The notes below the pieces were generated by a model. That model saw only the letters and a list, made by a program, of their open reading frames with translations. It was not told where the DNA came from and searched no databases. 22,241 nucleotides of DNA from the IMG/VR virus record IMGVR_UViG_3300009001_000104, positions 1 through 22,241 of that record, one strand, 5' to 3'. Within the stretch, counting starts at the first letter, position 1; each line of letters opens with the position of its first letter. The position numbers and the translations under genes were made by a program. This DNA comes from a virus. Below, piece by piece: positions 1-6,165 of the stretch.

Positions 1-824
1 CGTGTGTATCGTGCAATTCTTTCAGGACTAAATTCGAGTGCATCACCTGTAGATAATCCCATAACTGTGGTTTCATCATAACCCATAGCTATGAGATCAG
101 ACCTTGTTAGCATTTTACGGTGTGCAACAAAATTAGAATCAGCAATTGTTCTTGCTCGTTTACTAATTAAAAATTCTTCTGGAGGTACGTTTTCTACAAC
201 AACCTTGCCTTTGTTTGCTGTGCGTTTTACTTTAATATCATGAGAAGATAATGCAGGGGCAAGTTCTACGCCTGTCATTTCATCAATCATTGCTTCTTGC
301 ACAACGAAAGAATCTTGCTCAACGATTTCCACTTCTTCGTCTTGCATAATCATCGTGAGTTCATCGTCATTTATGCCATAGTATTTTTCTGTAGCTACAT
401 CAACCTTATCATCCCAATAGGCTTTTACAATACCAACTTTTTGTAATAACGCATCTTTAAACCAATCGTGCATAATTTCAAAGCCGTTATTGTCTTTATA
501 GAATATATGGTTACAATATACTGTTGCTTGTTCTGCTAATTGCTCATCACCTTGATTAACAGCTTCAAATTGCACAGCATCATCAGATGATGTAAATACA
601 CGCATAATTTGTGGCATTGCACCATCAACAACCTCAGCTACCTCGCCTGTAACAATAGAAGATTTACCTTCAACCTCGTTACCATAAGGCTCACGCATAT
701 AGTATTCAAGTGCTTGCTGTCTTTCATCTGTTGTTTCAGTTTCAAGATAACCAATAGCATCATCTATTTCACTTTCAACTATGCTTTTTAGTAAGTTGTC
801 ATTCTTTTTTAATCGTTTAGCCAT
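1..824 (-). CDS. Phage portal protein, P22-type (partial, C-terminus off the left edge)
   Basis: Reading leftward from the ATG at 824, about 274 residues are in the window with no stop. The frame has a charged N-terminus, then the stretch GEVAEVVDGAMPQIMRVF at about residues 60-77, then NHIFYKDNNGFEIMHDWF at about 105-122 and a KAYWD motif. This pattern is typical of P22-like portal proteins, the dodecameric ring at the capsid vertex through which DNA is packaged and ejected. The gene starts one base from the end of the large terminase gene, the usual packaging-module order. The right start is supported by ATG being the first in-frame start after the terminase stop. The fold assignment is from family knowledge and I could not run an alignment. 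The missing 3' part prevents a length check. Confidence 0.82.
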   Translation of the reverse strand, partial: MAKRLKKNDNLLKSIVESEIDDAIGYLETETTDERQQALEYYMREPYGNEVEGKSSIVTGEVAEVVDGAMPQIMRVFTSSDDAVQFEAVNQGDEQLAEQATVYCNHIFYKDNNGFEIMHDWFKDALLQKVGIVKAYWDDKVDVATEKYYGINDDELTMIMQDEEVEIVEQDSFVVQEAMIDEMTGVELAPALSSHDIKVKRTANKGKVVVENVPPEEFLISKRARTIADSNFVAHRKMLTRSDLIAMGYDETTVMGLSTGDALEFSPERIARYT

Positions 825-2114
825 TTAAACTACCCATGAATTGTTTATATTTAGTGGTTTATTCCAATCTTCTGTGCCTTCATTTATGCCAACTGCTAAG
901 TAACGTATTGCATCGGCAAAATGTGAAGTCCAATCATGCACAGGTTTGTCAAAAAACACATCCTGCTTATCATTATAAGTTCTTCTATAATTGCGAAGTG
1001 CTGTGACTAGATCTAATGTCTTATGATCAAACCAACAGCGCGGTAAAATTCGTCTAACTGCTTGTATTCCATCATCTACAGGTAGTTTAGCTACTACCTC
1101 ACATTGCAATCCAAGTTCATTAAGTGTTTTTAGCCTGGATTTACCTGTTCCTAATTCTCTGACTTGCACATCATGCGGTAACAGGTGCGTTGCGTGTTGA
1201 TATCCGTTATCACGAACCCAATTAACATAGTGTGCTAATCCCTTACCATGATTTTCATGGCAATCTATAATTCTAATTTCTTTTCCTACAAGTTGACATA
1301 CAATAATAGCAGTAGAATCGCCTACACCTAAGTCCCAAGCAGTATATGTTCTCGCTAAATCATCGTATGGAACTTCAGTCATACGACCTTCGCTTTCCAA
1401 TTCGTTAATATCTGCGCCATAGTAAGAACCTTCTACAGGGGCAAAGAATGAACATTCAAATTCTTGCTCGTACTTGTCTGCACCCATTTCTTTTTTAGCT
1501 GACTCTAACTCATATTCATCTAAAATCTTAGTTTTTGATGCTTTAAATTCTAGCAGATTCCAACCTACCTCACCTGACATTGCTTTATCGCGCAATGTTT
1601 TGAAGTGATTAGAGCCTTTAGGTGTACCAATAAACATCACCCACCCTTTACGATCAGCAATACAAGGTCTAACAATTTCAGTAAATAGGTTAGGATTAAT
1701 ATCGGCAATCTCATCGATAATTACGCCATCAAGGTAAATACCTCGAAGTGCATCAATTGAGTCTGCACCATAAAGCGATATTCTACGATCCATAAAGTCT
1801 ACTCGTAGTTCAGCAATATTTGCTTTTGCGTCTAAAGGTCTTGTGTATTCTGTCAAATAATCCCAAGCTACTCTTTTAGCCTGTGCGTAAGTCGGTGCAA
1901 TATAACCAAATCTAGGTTTTGGTTTGTCGCACATTAACGCGCTATGGATAAGTTGTGTTATAGCTGATACCGTTTTACCCATCCTACGATGAGCAACAAC
2001 CACAGTAAAGCGATGCTTGTCTACACTATTGTGTATCAGCTCTTGTGGTACTCTTGGTCGGTAACCTATATCAACAGTTTCCTCTTGGAAGTCCTGTTCT
2101 GCTAGATTATTCAT
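825..2114 (-). CDS. terL: Terminase large subunit (packaging ATPase and nuclease)
   Basis: This 429-residue protein cuts concatemeric phage DNA and pumps it into the prohead through the portal. The ATPase domain shows Walker A at residues 41-48 (AHRRMGKT), Walker B with the catalytic acid at 131-135 (VIIDE), and a coupling motif FIGTPKG at 161-167. The C-terminal RNase H-like nuclease domain shows its expected acids in WDLG (D261), HD (D315) and FADAIRY (D401). Length and motif order are normal for the family. It overlaps the preceding small gene by 8 bases and is followed at once by the portal, so packaging genes are probably translated together. No defect is visible. Confidence 0.93.
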   Translation of the reverse strand: MNNLAEQDFQEETVDIGYRPRVPQELIHNSVDKHRFTVVVAHRRMGKTVSAITQLIHSALMCDKPKPRFGYIAPTYAQAKRVAWDYLTEYTRPLDAKANIAELRVDFMDRRISLYGADSIDALRGIYLDGVIIDEIADINPNLFTEIVRPCIADRKGWVMFIGTPKGSNHFKTLRDKAMSGEVGWNLLEFKASKTKILDEYELESAKKEMGADKYEQEFECSFFAPVEGSYYGADINELESEGRMTEVPYDDLARTYTAWDLGVGDSTAIIVCQLVGKEIRIIDCHENHGKGLAHYVNWVRDNGYQHATHLLPHDVQVRELGTGKSRLKTLNELGLQCEVVAKLPVDDGIQAVRRILPRCWFDHKTLDLVTALRNYRRTYNDKQDVFFDKPVHDWTSHFADAIRYLAVGINEGTEDWNKPLNINNSWVV

Positions 2115-2364
2115 CTTTTGGTTGATTGAGTCCTATTCCTGTAATAACATTAATAGCTAAAGGTGCATCTACACTACCCTCAATCTCTGTTGATGACAAG
2201 TCAGGTAATGATTTTTTAAGTAAAATTTCAATGGCTTTTAGTCGTGCTGGTGATAAATCTTCTGTTGCACCAATAGCACAGTTTTGTAAGACATTAATTA
2301 GCTGTGATGCCTGGATCTTTGTCCTAACTTCATCTTGATGTCTTTTTTTTAATCTTGCTGCCAT
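2107..2364 (-). CDS. Probable terminase small subunit-like protein
   Basis: An 85-residue protein encoded directly upstream of, and overlapping by 8 bases, the large terminase. The middle of the protein has a pattern I associate with short small-terminase-like proteins of marine and proteobacterial phages: a basic N-terminus, a helix around IQASQLINVLQNCA, then ARLKAIEILLKKSLPDLSS near residues 41-59. Small terminases recognise the packaging site and regulate the large subunit. It is shorter than classical small terminases and has no clear helix-turn-helix that I can point to, so the role rests mainly on position and on a remembered family pattern. The only alternative I see is a packaging accessory protein of unknown function. 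Confidence 0.55.
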   Translation of the reverse strand: MAARLKKRHQDEVRTKIQASQLINVLQNCAIGATEDLSPARLKAIEILLKKSLPDLSSTEIEGSVDAPLAINVITGIGLNQPKDE

Positions 2365-2527
2365 GATCCTTCCTTAATTGTTCCATTCGTCTTAGCCTAG
2401 CTTCCCTAGACATTGTAATCCATTGGTCTAAATCTTCGTATGTTCTGTAACAGCTCACACATCTTGGTTCACCACCAGTAGTGTCTACTATACGGCATAC
2501 ACCTGTACATGGCGAATCATCTACCAC
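2330..2527 (-). CDS. DUF1289 family small cysteine protein
   Basis: A 65-residue protein with SPCTGVC near the N-terminus, PRCVSCYRT at about 19-27 and the following DLDQWITMSREARLRRM. The SPCxGxC, CxxCxRT, W..MS..(E/A)R order is the signature of the DUF1289 family, whose four cysteines probably bind a metal or an Fe-S cluster; its biochemical role is unknown. The only in-frame start that keeps the first Cys motif is the GTG at 2527, which overlaps the stop of the gene before it, so it is probably translated by coupling; I see no strong ribosome site. The 3' end overlaps the next gene by 35 bases. DUF1289 genes are common in bacteria, so acquisition from a host is possible. Confidence 0.78.
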   Translation of the reverse strand: MVDDSPCTGVCRIVDTTGGEPRCVSCYRTYEDLDQWITMSREARLRRMEQLRKDHGSKIKKKTSR

Positions 2528-2781
2528 TTTACTTTATTCGCCCAATAGGCGGCTGACATTTTTCCTTTTGCTATGTTTTTAGCGTGTCTTGCTTTAAATG
2601 ACTTTTGTCTAGCAGTAGGCTTTTTATCGCCTGTTACACCCTGTTGACCAAAGCGTATTGTTTTTACTTTATTGCCTTCTTTAGCTACAACTACATGACT
2701 CTTCTTAGGATGGCTTGGTGTACGTTTTGGTTTATTGTAACCTGATACACCTGCTCTTGTAAGTCTAGAGTCTTTAGCCAT
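2521..2781 (-). CDS. Small basic conserved marine-phage protein (86 aa)
   Basis: A Lys- and Arg-rich 86-residue protein. The C-terminal half contains KTIRFGQQGVTG and KSFKARHAKNIAKGK, then AAYWANKVKW at the very end. I recognise this combination from small conserved proteins of marine podoviruses, usually located near head and packaging genes, but no function is known to me. The high positive charge fits nucleic-acid or virion association. It lies in a tight late-gene string: the 47-residue gene ends one base upstream, and the DUF1289 gene overlaps its stop. Confidence 0.75.
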   Translation of the reverse strand: MAKDSRLTRAGVSGYNKPKRTPSHPKKSHVVVAKEGNKVKTIRFGQQGVTGDKKPTARQKSFKARHAKNIAKGKMSAAYWANKVKW

Positions 2782-2782
2782 A

Positions 2783-2926
2783 CTATTTTGCTTTTGGTTT
2801 TTTGTGTGTTAATACTTTGCTACTTGCTGTATGCGTAGCACCTGACATTAACTTCCCATTAGTCTTATGTGTTTTACCTTTGTAAAGTTTACCATTTGGT
2901 AAGTAATGTGCGACACCTTTAGCCAT
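2783..2926 (-). CDS. Tiny conserved phage protein (47 aa, MAKGVAHY type)
   Basis: A 47-codon reading frame starting at the ATG at 2926, ending TAG at 2783. It begins MAKGVAHYLPNGKLYKG, contains the repeated pattern GKTHK / GATHT and has a Lys-rich tail. This matches a type of very small protein often seen between portal-side genes of marine phages, function unknown. The start overlaps the stop of the upstream gene as TAATG, so it is most likely translated by re-initiation. An AAAGGGG-like ribosome site lies in the end of the upstream gene. Its short length makes it easy to miss in automated calling. Confidence 0.72.
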   Translation of the reverse strand: MAKGVAHYLPNGKLYKGKTHKTNGKLMSGATHTASSKVLTHKKPKAK

Positions 2927-3087
2927 TATAAATTAATCCCCTTTTTTTCTTGGCGTTGTATGCGGAAACAACCCAAATCAATAATAAAGAAACTATAGTG
3001 ATGTGTATTTTTGCTATCATCCACTTTTTTATCTTCATAAAATTCAAAACCAAATTGCATGCCCCAAAAAATATGCCATGACCACAT
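2926..3087 (-). CDS. Small unknown phage protein (53 aa, Trp/Phe-rich start)
   Basis: A 53-codon frame from ATG 3087 to TAA 2926. The N-terminus is aromatic (MWSWHIFWGMQFGFEFYED), followed by a charged His-containing stretch and then FFIIDLGCFRIQ. Both ends overlap the neighbours as TAATG, which strongly supports it as a real gene in a coupled late operon. The aromatic first half could lie on a membrane surface or pack in a virion protein interface, but there is no clean transmembrane segment. I do not recognise a function. Confidence 0.65.
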   Translation of the reverse strand: MWSWHIFWGMQFGFEFYEDKKVDDSKNTHHYSFFIIDLGCFRIQRQEKKGINL

Positions 3088-4355
3088 TATAGTATTCCTC
3101 TTGACTTCTGTATAAACTGTATTTGATTAGCTACCTCTTCTGATATAGGTGGAAACAGTTCAGGTGCTTTACCCATCTCTAGTATACCCATTGCATTAGA
3201 TAATGGGTTAGCTGTTTTTCTCAAATCTTTTGTAAATTTAGGGGATAATGTTCCTGAATATAGTTTTCTCATATAATCATCACCTAATAAATCGTATACA
3301 GGTATATCGTCTACACCTAGTGATCCACCGTAAGTCATATTCTTATAGGCTCTATCGTAAGCAGGATGGTAAGTCACATCGGATAGTGTTAACTTATCTA
3401 CATCAGGTACATCCAATAGTGTATTGCCTGCTCTATACTGTGGAAGATTTTTTAACCTTGCATCTAGAACTGCACCTCTAACATCATCAAAGTTATAGCC
3501 AAGTTGTTTTTGATACTTTTGATTTTCCATACGCTTGGCAAATGCTTTTCTGTATTTACCACCTAATTTTAATTGCTCACGACCTTCAGGTGTCATGATA
3601 CCTTTCCAATTAGGAACATCTTCACCTTTAGAAAGACCTATACCCTTTCTCATTTCATCATCTAAATCTTTAATTAATTCTTTTGTCATACGACCATTAT
3701 CTACAAACTGTGTTAACACTTCAGATGTCATATTAGAAAAGTATTCAGGTCTACCTGTAACATTAGACATTGTTTCAGGCATGACGATGACCTTACCTGA
3801 TCCACCTAATGACTTATTGTAATCACGAGCTACATTAACTTTTTCTACAAGTGCTTGTGCCTGACCTTTATTCGATGCATACCCTAGCAAGTTATCATAG
3901 ATGATTGGATCACGAGCATATTGAAATCCACCTGTAGTCATAACAGGGTTAGGCAATCCAAAGTCAGACACACTATCAATCAAGAATCCTCTAGTGGTAG
4001 CATCACTTGGAATGAACACTATAGATGATCCTGCTAGATCTTTTCCTGGAATAATTTTTTCAGGTATTAATTTAGTTTCTTGTTTACCTGTGAACCTATT
4101 TCCAACAAGTGGGTTAGGGTTAGTTGCTGTATTCACTAGAAACTGATTAGGAAATTTGCTTACAGTTCCAAGCATTCCTGCTACTTTAGACATTGGATTA
4201 ACCAAGTCCATTGCACCTTCAGGCGTTGTCAGGTTTTGTAGTGATTGATCAAGACTTCTGTTGACTGCTTCACTTACATTATCACCGCGCAAGTATGCAG
4301 ATAATGGAGTATCTTGTTGTGTGTACCAATCTAACAACCCATTCAAACTAGCCAT
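3087..4355 (-). CDS. Large hypothetical late protein (422 aa)
   Basis: I do not recognise a family. The N-terminal 60 residues are a helical, polar region (SLNGLLDWYTQQDTPLSAYL) ending in a hydrophobic stretch around VAGMLGTVSKF. The remainder looks like a globular alpha/beta protein rich in Pro, Gly and Tyr, with a charged segment near KYRKAFAKRMENQKYQKQLG around residue 270. There is no signal peptide and no obvious catalytic motif. It lies between tiny basic proteins and the packaging genes, so a virion or DNA-ejection role, or an injected effector, is possible; this is inference from position. The ATG start at 4355 lies 2 bases after the stop of the gene before it. Confidence 0.8.
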   Translation of the reverse strand: MASLNGLLDWYTQQDTPLSAYLRGDNVSEAVNRSLDQSLQNLTTPEGAMDLVNPMSKVAGMLGTVSKFPNQFLVNTATNPNPLVGNRFTGKQETKLIPEKIIPGKDLAGSSIVFIPSDATTRGFLIDSVSDFGLPNPVMTTGGFQYARDPIIYDNLLGYASNKGQAQALVEKVNVARDYNKSLGGSGKVIVMPETMSNVTGRPEYFSNMTSEVLTQFVDNGRMTKELIKDLDDEMRKGIGLSKGEDVPNWKGIMTPEGREQLKLGGKYRKAFAKRMENQKYQKQLGYNFDDVRGAVLDARLKNLPQYRAGNTLLDVPDVDKLTLSDVTYHPAYDRAYKNMTYGGSLGVDDIPVYDLLGDDYMRKLYSGTLSPKFTKDLRKTANPLSNAMGILEMGKAPELFPPISEEVANQIQFIQKSRGIL

Positions 4356-4357
4356 GA

Positions 4358-4507
4358 TTACTTCTTCTTGGCTTTATTCTTTTTAGATTTAGGGAATCCT
4401 TTTTTCATGTTAGCGTATGCTTTGTCCGATATAGTGGATTTACTTTTTGGTCTGCTTATTCCCTTTTTTTTACGAGCATTGATATTAGCATATAGTCCTT
4501 TTGACAT
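4358..4507 (-). CDS. Tiny Lys-rich conserved phage protein (49 aa, MSKGLYANI type)
   Basis: A 49-codon frame starting MSKGLYANINARKKKG, with SRPKSKSTISDKAYANMKKG in the middle and a tail of almost only Lys. I recognise the GLYANI start from a widespread set of tiny proteins in marine podoviruses and siphoviruses, whose function is not known. The high charge suggests nucleic-acid contact or packing with capsid interior. It sits in the late block with a 2-base gap on each side, so coupling is likely. Confidence 0.75.
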   Translation of the reverse strand: MSKGLYANINARKKKGISRPKSKSTISDKAYANMKKGFPKSKKNKAKKK

Positions 4508-4509
4508 TA

Positions 4510-4872
4510 TTAATATCCTAACAATCTTAAAATTTGATTCATTCCCTTGTTTGGTGTTTGCTGATCATAAATTTTTTGTTGTTGCTGTTCAACATACTCA
4601 AGCAAATATTGTTTTTCAGGGTCGCTTAAATTCTCAAAATCAACAGGCGCATTACTTCCCATGTTCAAAGGTGTATTTCCTCTTTCAATTAACTGATTTA
4701 AGATTGGATCTGTTTGACCAGGCATAGATGCAGAAGCTAGCATTGTTTCTCTGCTACTCAATTGACCAAATGGATCAGCGCCAAGAAGACTCACTTCGTT
4801 TCCACCATTCATTTTTTGCAATAACGCTAACTCGTTCATGCTTAATTGACCAAACGGATTATATCCCATCAT
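4510..4872 (-). CDS. Small Gln-rich late protein with two PFGQLS repeats (120 aa)
   Basis: The 120-residue protein has two copies of a short motif, NPFGQLSMNELALLQ at residues 5-19 and DPFGQLSSRETMLAS at 33-47, followed by a low-complexity segment and a Gln-rich helix YLLEYVEQQQQKI near 90-102. The same PFGQL core occurs once in the 549-residue internal virion protein candidate at 18561-20210, so the motif may be a shared docking peptide. No enzyme motif is seen. The gene's ATG overlaps the stop of a 14-codon ORF (ATGA). Confidence 0.72.
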   Translation of the reverse strand: MMGYNPFGQLSMNELALLQKMNGGNEVSLLGADPFGQLSSRETMLASASMPGQTDPILNQLIERGNTPLNMGSNAPVDFENLSDPEKQYLLEYVEQQQQKIYDQQTPNKGMNQILRLLGY

Positions 4873-4913
4873 TTCTTTTTTCCTTTTCCATATTTTTTAC
4901 CGTACTTTTTCAT
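4869..4913 (-). CDS. Possible mini-ORF at head of left late block (MKKYGKKYGKGKKK)
   Basis: A 14-codon frame from ATG 4913 to TGA 4869, preceded by AAGGAAATTAAC, a good ribosome site with about 7 bases spacing. The stop overlaps the start of the 120-residue gene as ATGA. The peptide is Lys/Tyr/Gly only and similar in style to the tiny basic proteins next to it. It could be a real peptide or a leader whose translation feeds ribosomes to the next gene, which has no strong site of its own. The evidence is the ribosome site and the overlap only. Confidence 0.4.
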   Translation of the reverse strand: MKKYGKKYGKGKKK

Positions 4914-4988
4914 GTTAATTTCCTTTTTTGAAAAACATAATTATTTGATTTTACGAATGATTTACTAACTAACTAGGTTAATTAACCA

Positions 4989-5029
4989 ATAAAAAAAAGA
5001 GCCACTTCTCGGAGGATGAAATGGCTCTT
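4989..5029 (-). terminator. Strong intrinsic terminator before the left late block (tR'-like)
   Basis: Read on the minus strand, AAGAGCCATTTC pairs with GAAGTGGCTCTT (8 perfect base pairs continued by G-T, T-A, T-A and C-G) around a 9-base loop, and is followed by eight T. It lies between the Q-like gene with its following promoter and the first late gene. Without antitermination it should stop transcripts entering the late genes. There is no T-run on the plus strand side, so it works only leftward. Confidence 0.85.
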
Positions 5030-5073
5030 ACGGAGGGTAAGAAAATGCAGACGCATCTTTCCTACAGGTATAT

Positions 5074-5107
5074 ATTATACAGATGTTTTTTCAGATTCTA
5101 GATACCT
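5074..5107 (-). promoter_or_regulatory. Candidate late promoter, pR'-like (element copy 1)
   Basis: On the minus strand the 13-mer AGGTATCTAGAAT (5107-5095) is followed after 15 bases by a perfect TATAAT (5079-5074). The -35 position, TCTAGA, is a poor match to TTGACA, so an activator or phage-specific contact is possible. A start site near 5067 would give about 40 nt of leader before the terminator hairpin. The same 13-mer with the same 15-base spacing occurs again at 5631-5598. Confidence 0.6.
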
Positions 5108-5112
5108 ATTTA

Positions 5113-5433
5113 TCAATAATGTATTTTATTTTCAATTAACGCTAGCAAATGATTTAAGGCTAATTCTAATTTCATCTCATAAGCAATGGGTTTTTTACCG
5201 CTAAGATAACGATAATAAATGGCTGATTTTTCTTCAGGTAATAAATCATCAATCGCTGTATCAATAATATCTACATTAGTAGAATTAGAATTTTCAATCA
5301 TGTCTTCAAAAGTATTATTACCGCTAGAGACCACCCCTGTAGATTTGCTTGGATAACCTAATTTATTTGAATGAGACTTCATCCATAAAGACCAATCTTT
5401 TAAAATATCTTCTAACCTGGATAGAGTAATCAT
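5113..5433 (-). CDS. Late antiterminator Q-like regulator (tentative)
   Basis: A protein of 106 residues from ATG 5433; an in-frame TTG at 5439, five bases after an AGG, is a possible earlier start. It has the order seen in lambdoid antitermination Q proteins: an N-terminal LEDILKDWSLWMKSHSNKLGYP with two Trp, a spacer with Ser/Asn, then DIIDTAIDDLLPEEKSAIYYRYL, and a final helix. Q proteins bind DNA at the late promoter, join paused RNA polymerase and let it pass the leader terminator. The layout here supports this: the gene is followed within 40 bases by a TATAAT promoter and then a strong terminator in front of late genes. The end of the family's helix-turn-helix region is shortened, so a different small transcription regulator remains possible. 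Confidence 0.5.
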   Translation of the reverse strand: MITLSRLEDILKDWSLWMKSHSNKLGYPSKSTGVVSSGNNTFEDMIENSNSTNVDIIDTAIDDLLPEEKSAIYYRYLSGKKPIAYEMKLELALNHLLALIENKIHY

Positions 5434-5456
5434 GACCAATCATACCTAATTTATTG

Positions 5457-5473
5457 TATACTTTTAAAGTATA
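5457..5473. promoter_or_regulatory. Perfect 17-bp palindrome, operator candidate
   Basis: TATACTTT and AAAGTATA form 8-bp arms about a single central T. The site is 24 bases upstream of the ATG of the Q-like gene, inside its presumed leader. It may bind a dimeric repressor, or form a small RNA hairpin near the ribosome site. A related looser palindrome overlaps the start codon of the exonuclease gene at 15540. Confidence 0.4.
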
Positions 5474-5525
5474 GACTTATTGCCTTACAGATCATGCAAT
5501 GATGAAATCGTTCTCATCTCTCAAA

Positions 5526-5553
5526 GTTGCCAACCCTAGAGGGGGTTGTCAAC
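5526..5553. promoter_or_regulatory. 11-bp imperfect inverted repeat between divergent promoters
   Basis: GTTGCCAACCC and GGGTTGTCAAC are reverse complements with one mismatch, separated by 6 bases. On the minus strand the hairpin is followed only by TTTGAG, so it is a weak terminator at best. It lies in the leader of the transcript expected from promoter copy 2, immediately after the shared GAAAGATGCG decamer. It could be an attenuating hairpin, a protein-binding RNA hairpin or a DNA operator. Confidence 0.4.
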
Positions 5554-5597
5554 CTCGCATCTTTCTCGCTTTCACATTGCCTGTAAAACTAGGTTAG

Positions 5598-5631
5598 ATT
5601 TTATCATGTATTTTCCACATTCTAGATACCT
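5598..5631 (-). promoter_or_regulatory. Candidate promoter for the Q-like gene (element copy 2)
   Basis: The minus strand carries the same 13-mer AGGTATCTAGAAT (5631-5619) as copy 1, then 15 bases, then TAAAAT (5603-5598). Intervening bases are also alike (ACAT and a run of A). A start near 5591 gives a leader of about 158 nt before the Q-like gene, containing the decamer GAAAGATGCG (5565-5556), the imperfect inverted repeat and the 17-bp palindrome. Confidence 0.5.
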
Positions 5632-5666
5632 GAAGAAGTATTTTTACAAAATAAGTGCAAAAAAGG

Positions 5667-5694
5667 TTGATTTTCTTTATCAAAAGCGTATGAT
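5667..5694 (+). promoter_or_regulatory. Early rightward promoter candidate
   Basis: TTGATT at 5667-5672 and TATGAT at 5689-5694 are separated by 16 bases, a fair sigma-70 pair. It lies 34 bases before the first early start codon, which has GGAGGT as ribosome site. TTGAT and ATCAA (5667-5671 and 5679-5683) form a short dyad over the -35 and spacer, which could be an operator. Confidence 0.55.
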
Positions 5695-5728
5695 ACTAAT
5701 TAAGACATTTAACTAAACGGAGGTAAAA

Positions 5729-5944
5729 ATGGCTTATTTAGATGGTATTACGGAGTTAGCAACAATCCTTACAGCTTGGCGTGAGGATATGCAAAATGAC
5801 AATAACAATGATGTCGTTGAATCTCATGACATCTTTGATCCCATAAAAGAATATGACGATTATCACGATTGGATTTCTACTCGTGACGAGGAAACATTTT
5901 CTTATCAAACTCAACATCAAAACTCTATTAACGGAGGTAAATAA
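5729..5944 (+). CDS. Small acidic early protein (71 aa)
   Basis: The first gene of the rightward early block, with a strong GGAGGTAAAA ribosome site. The protein is acidic, with DNDNN-type runs in its middle and IFDPIKEYDDYHDWISTRDEE toward its end. I see no known motif. Its position just after the early promoter suggests a host-takeover role, by analogy with other phages. The last base is shared with the next start codon (TAATG). Confidence 0.72.
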   Translation: MAYLDGITELATILTAWREDMQNDNNNDVVESHDIFDPIKEYDDYHDWISTRDEETFSYQTQHQNSINGGK

Positions 5945-6165
5945 TGAAAAACAATAAATTATTTGATGATTACATCGCAAAACTTAAACGTGCAGATTGG
6001 TTCTACGATTATTCTGATGACCATGCAGTTTGGAATCAAGGTAGAATCTTTATCCTTGAATTACACAAACTAGCAAGTCAAGTTGATCATGACTATGTGC
6101 ATTGGAATTATTATTGCAAAAATGATGACCTCAAAGAAAAAACTTTAATTGGAGGTAATCACTAA
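5944..6165 (+). CDS. Small early protein (73 aa) with WFYDYSDD motif
   Basis: A 73-residue unknown with the stretch RADWFYDYSDDHAVWNQGR at about 16-34, of a kind seen in several small marine-phage early proteins of unknown role. The C-terminal half has HDYVHWNYYCKNDD. Its own ribosome site is GGAGGT inside the upstream gene. The stop overlaps the next start as TAATG. Confidence 0.72.
   Translation: MKNNKLFDDYIAKLKRADWFYDYSDDHAVWNQGRIFILELHKLASQVDHDYVHWNYYCKNDDLKEKTLIGGNH

Noticed and set aside
3248-3822. Rightward open frames antisense to the 422-residue gene
   Set aside because: Shadow frames of a long coding gene; no ribosome site or promoter and no recognisable motif.
4368-4727. Rightward 119-codon frame MALFFLDLGNPFFML, hydrophobic
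   Set aside because: It lies antisense to the 49- and 120-residue leftward genes, has no ribosome site, and hydrophobic antisense frames of Lys-rich genes are expected (TTT opposite AAA).
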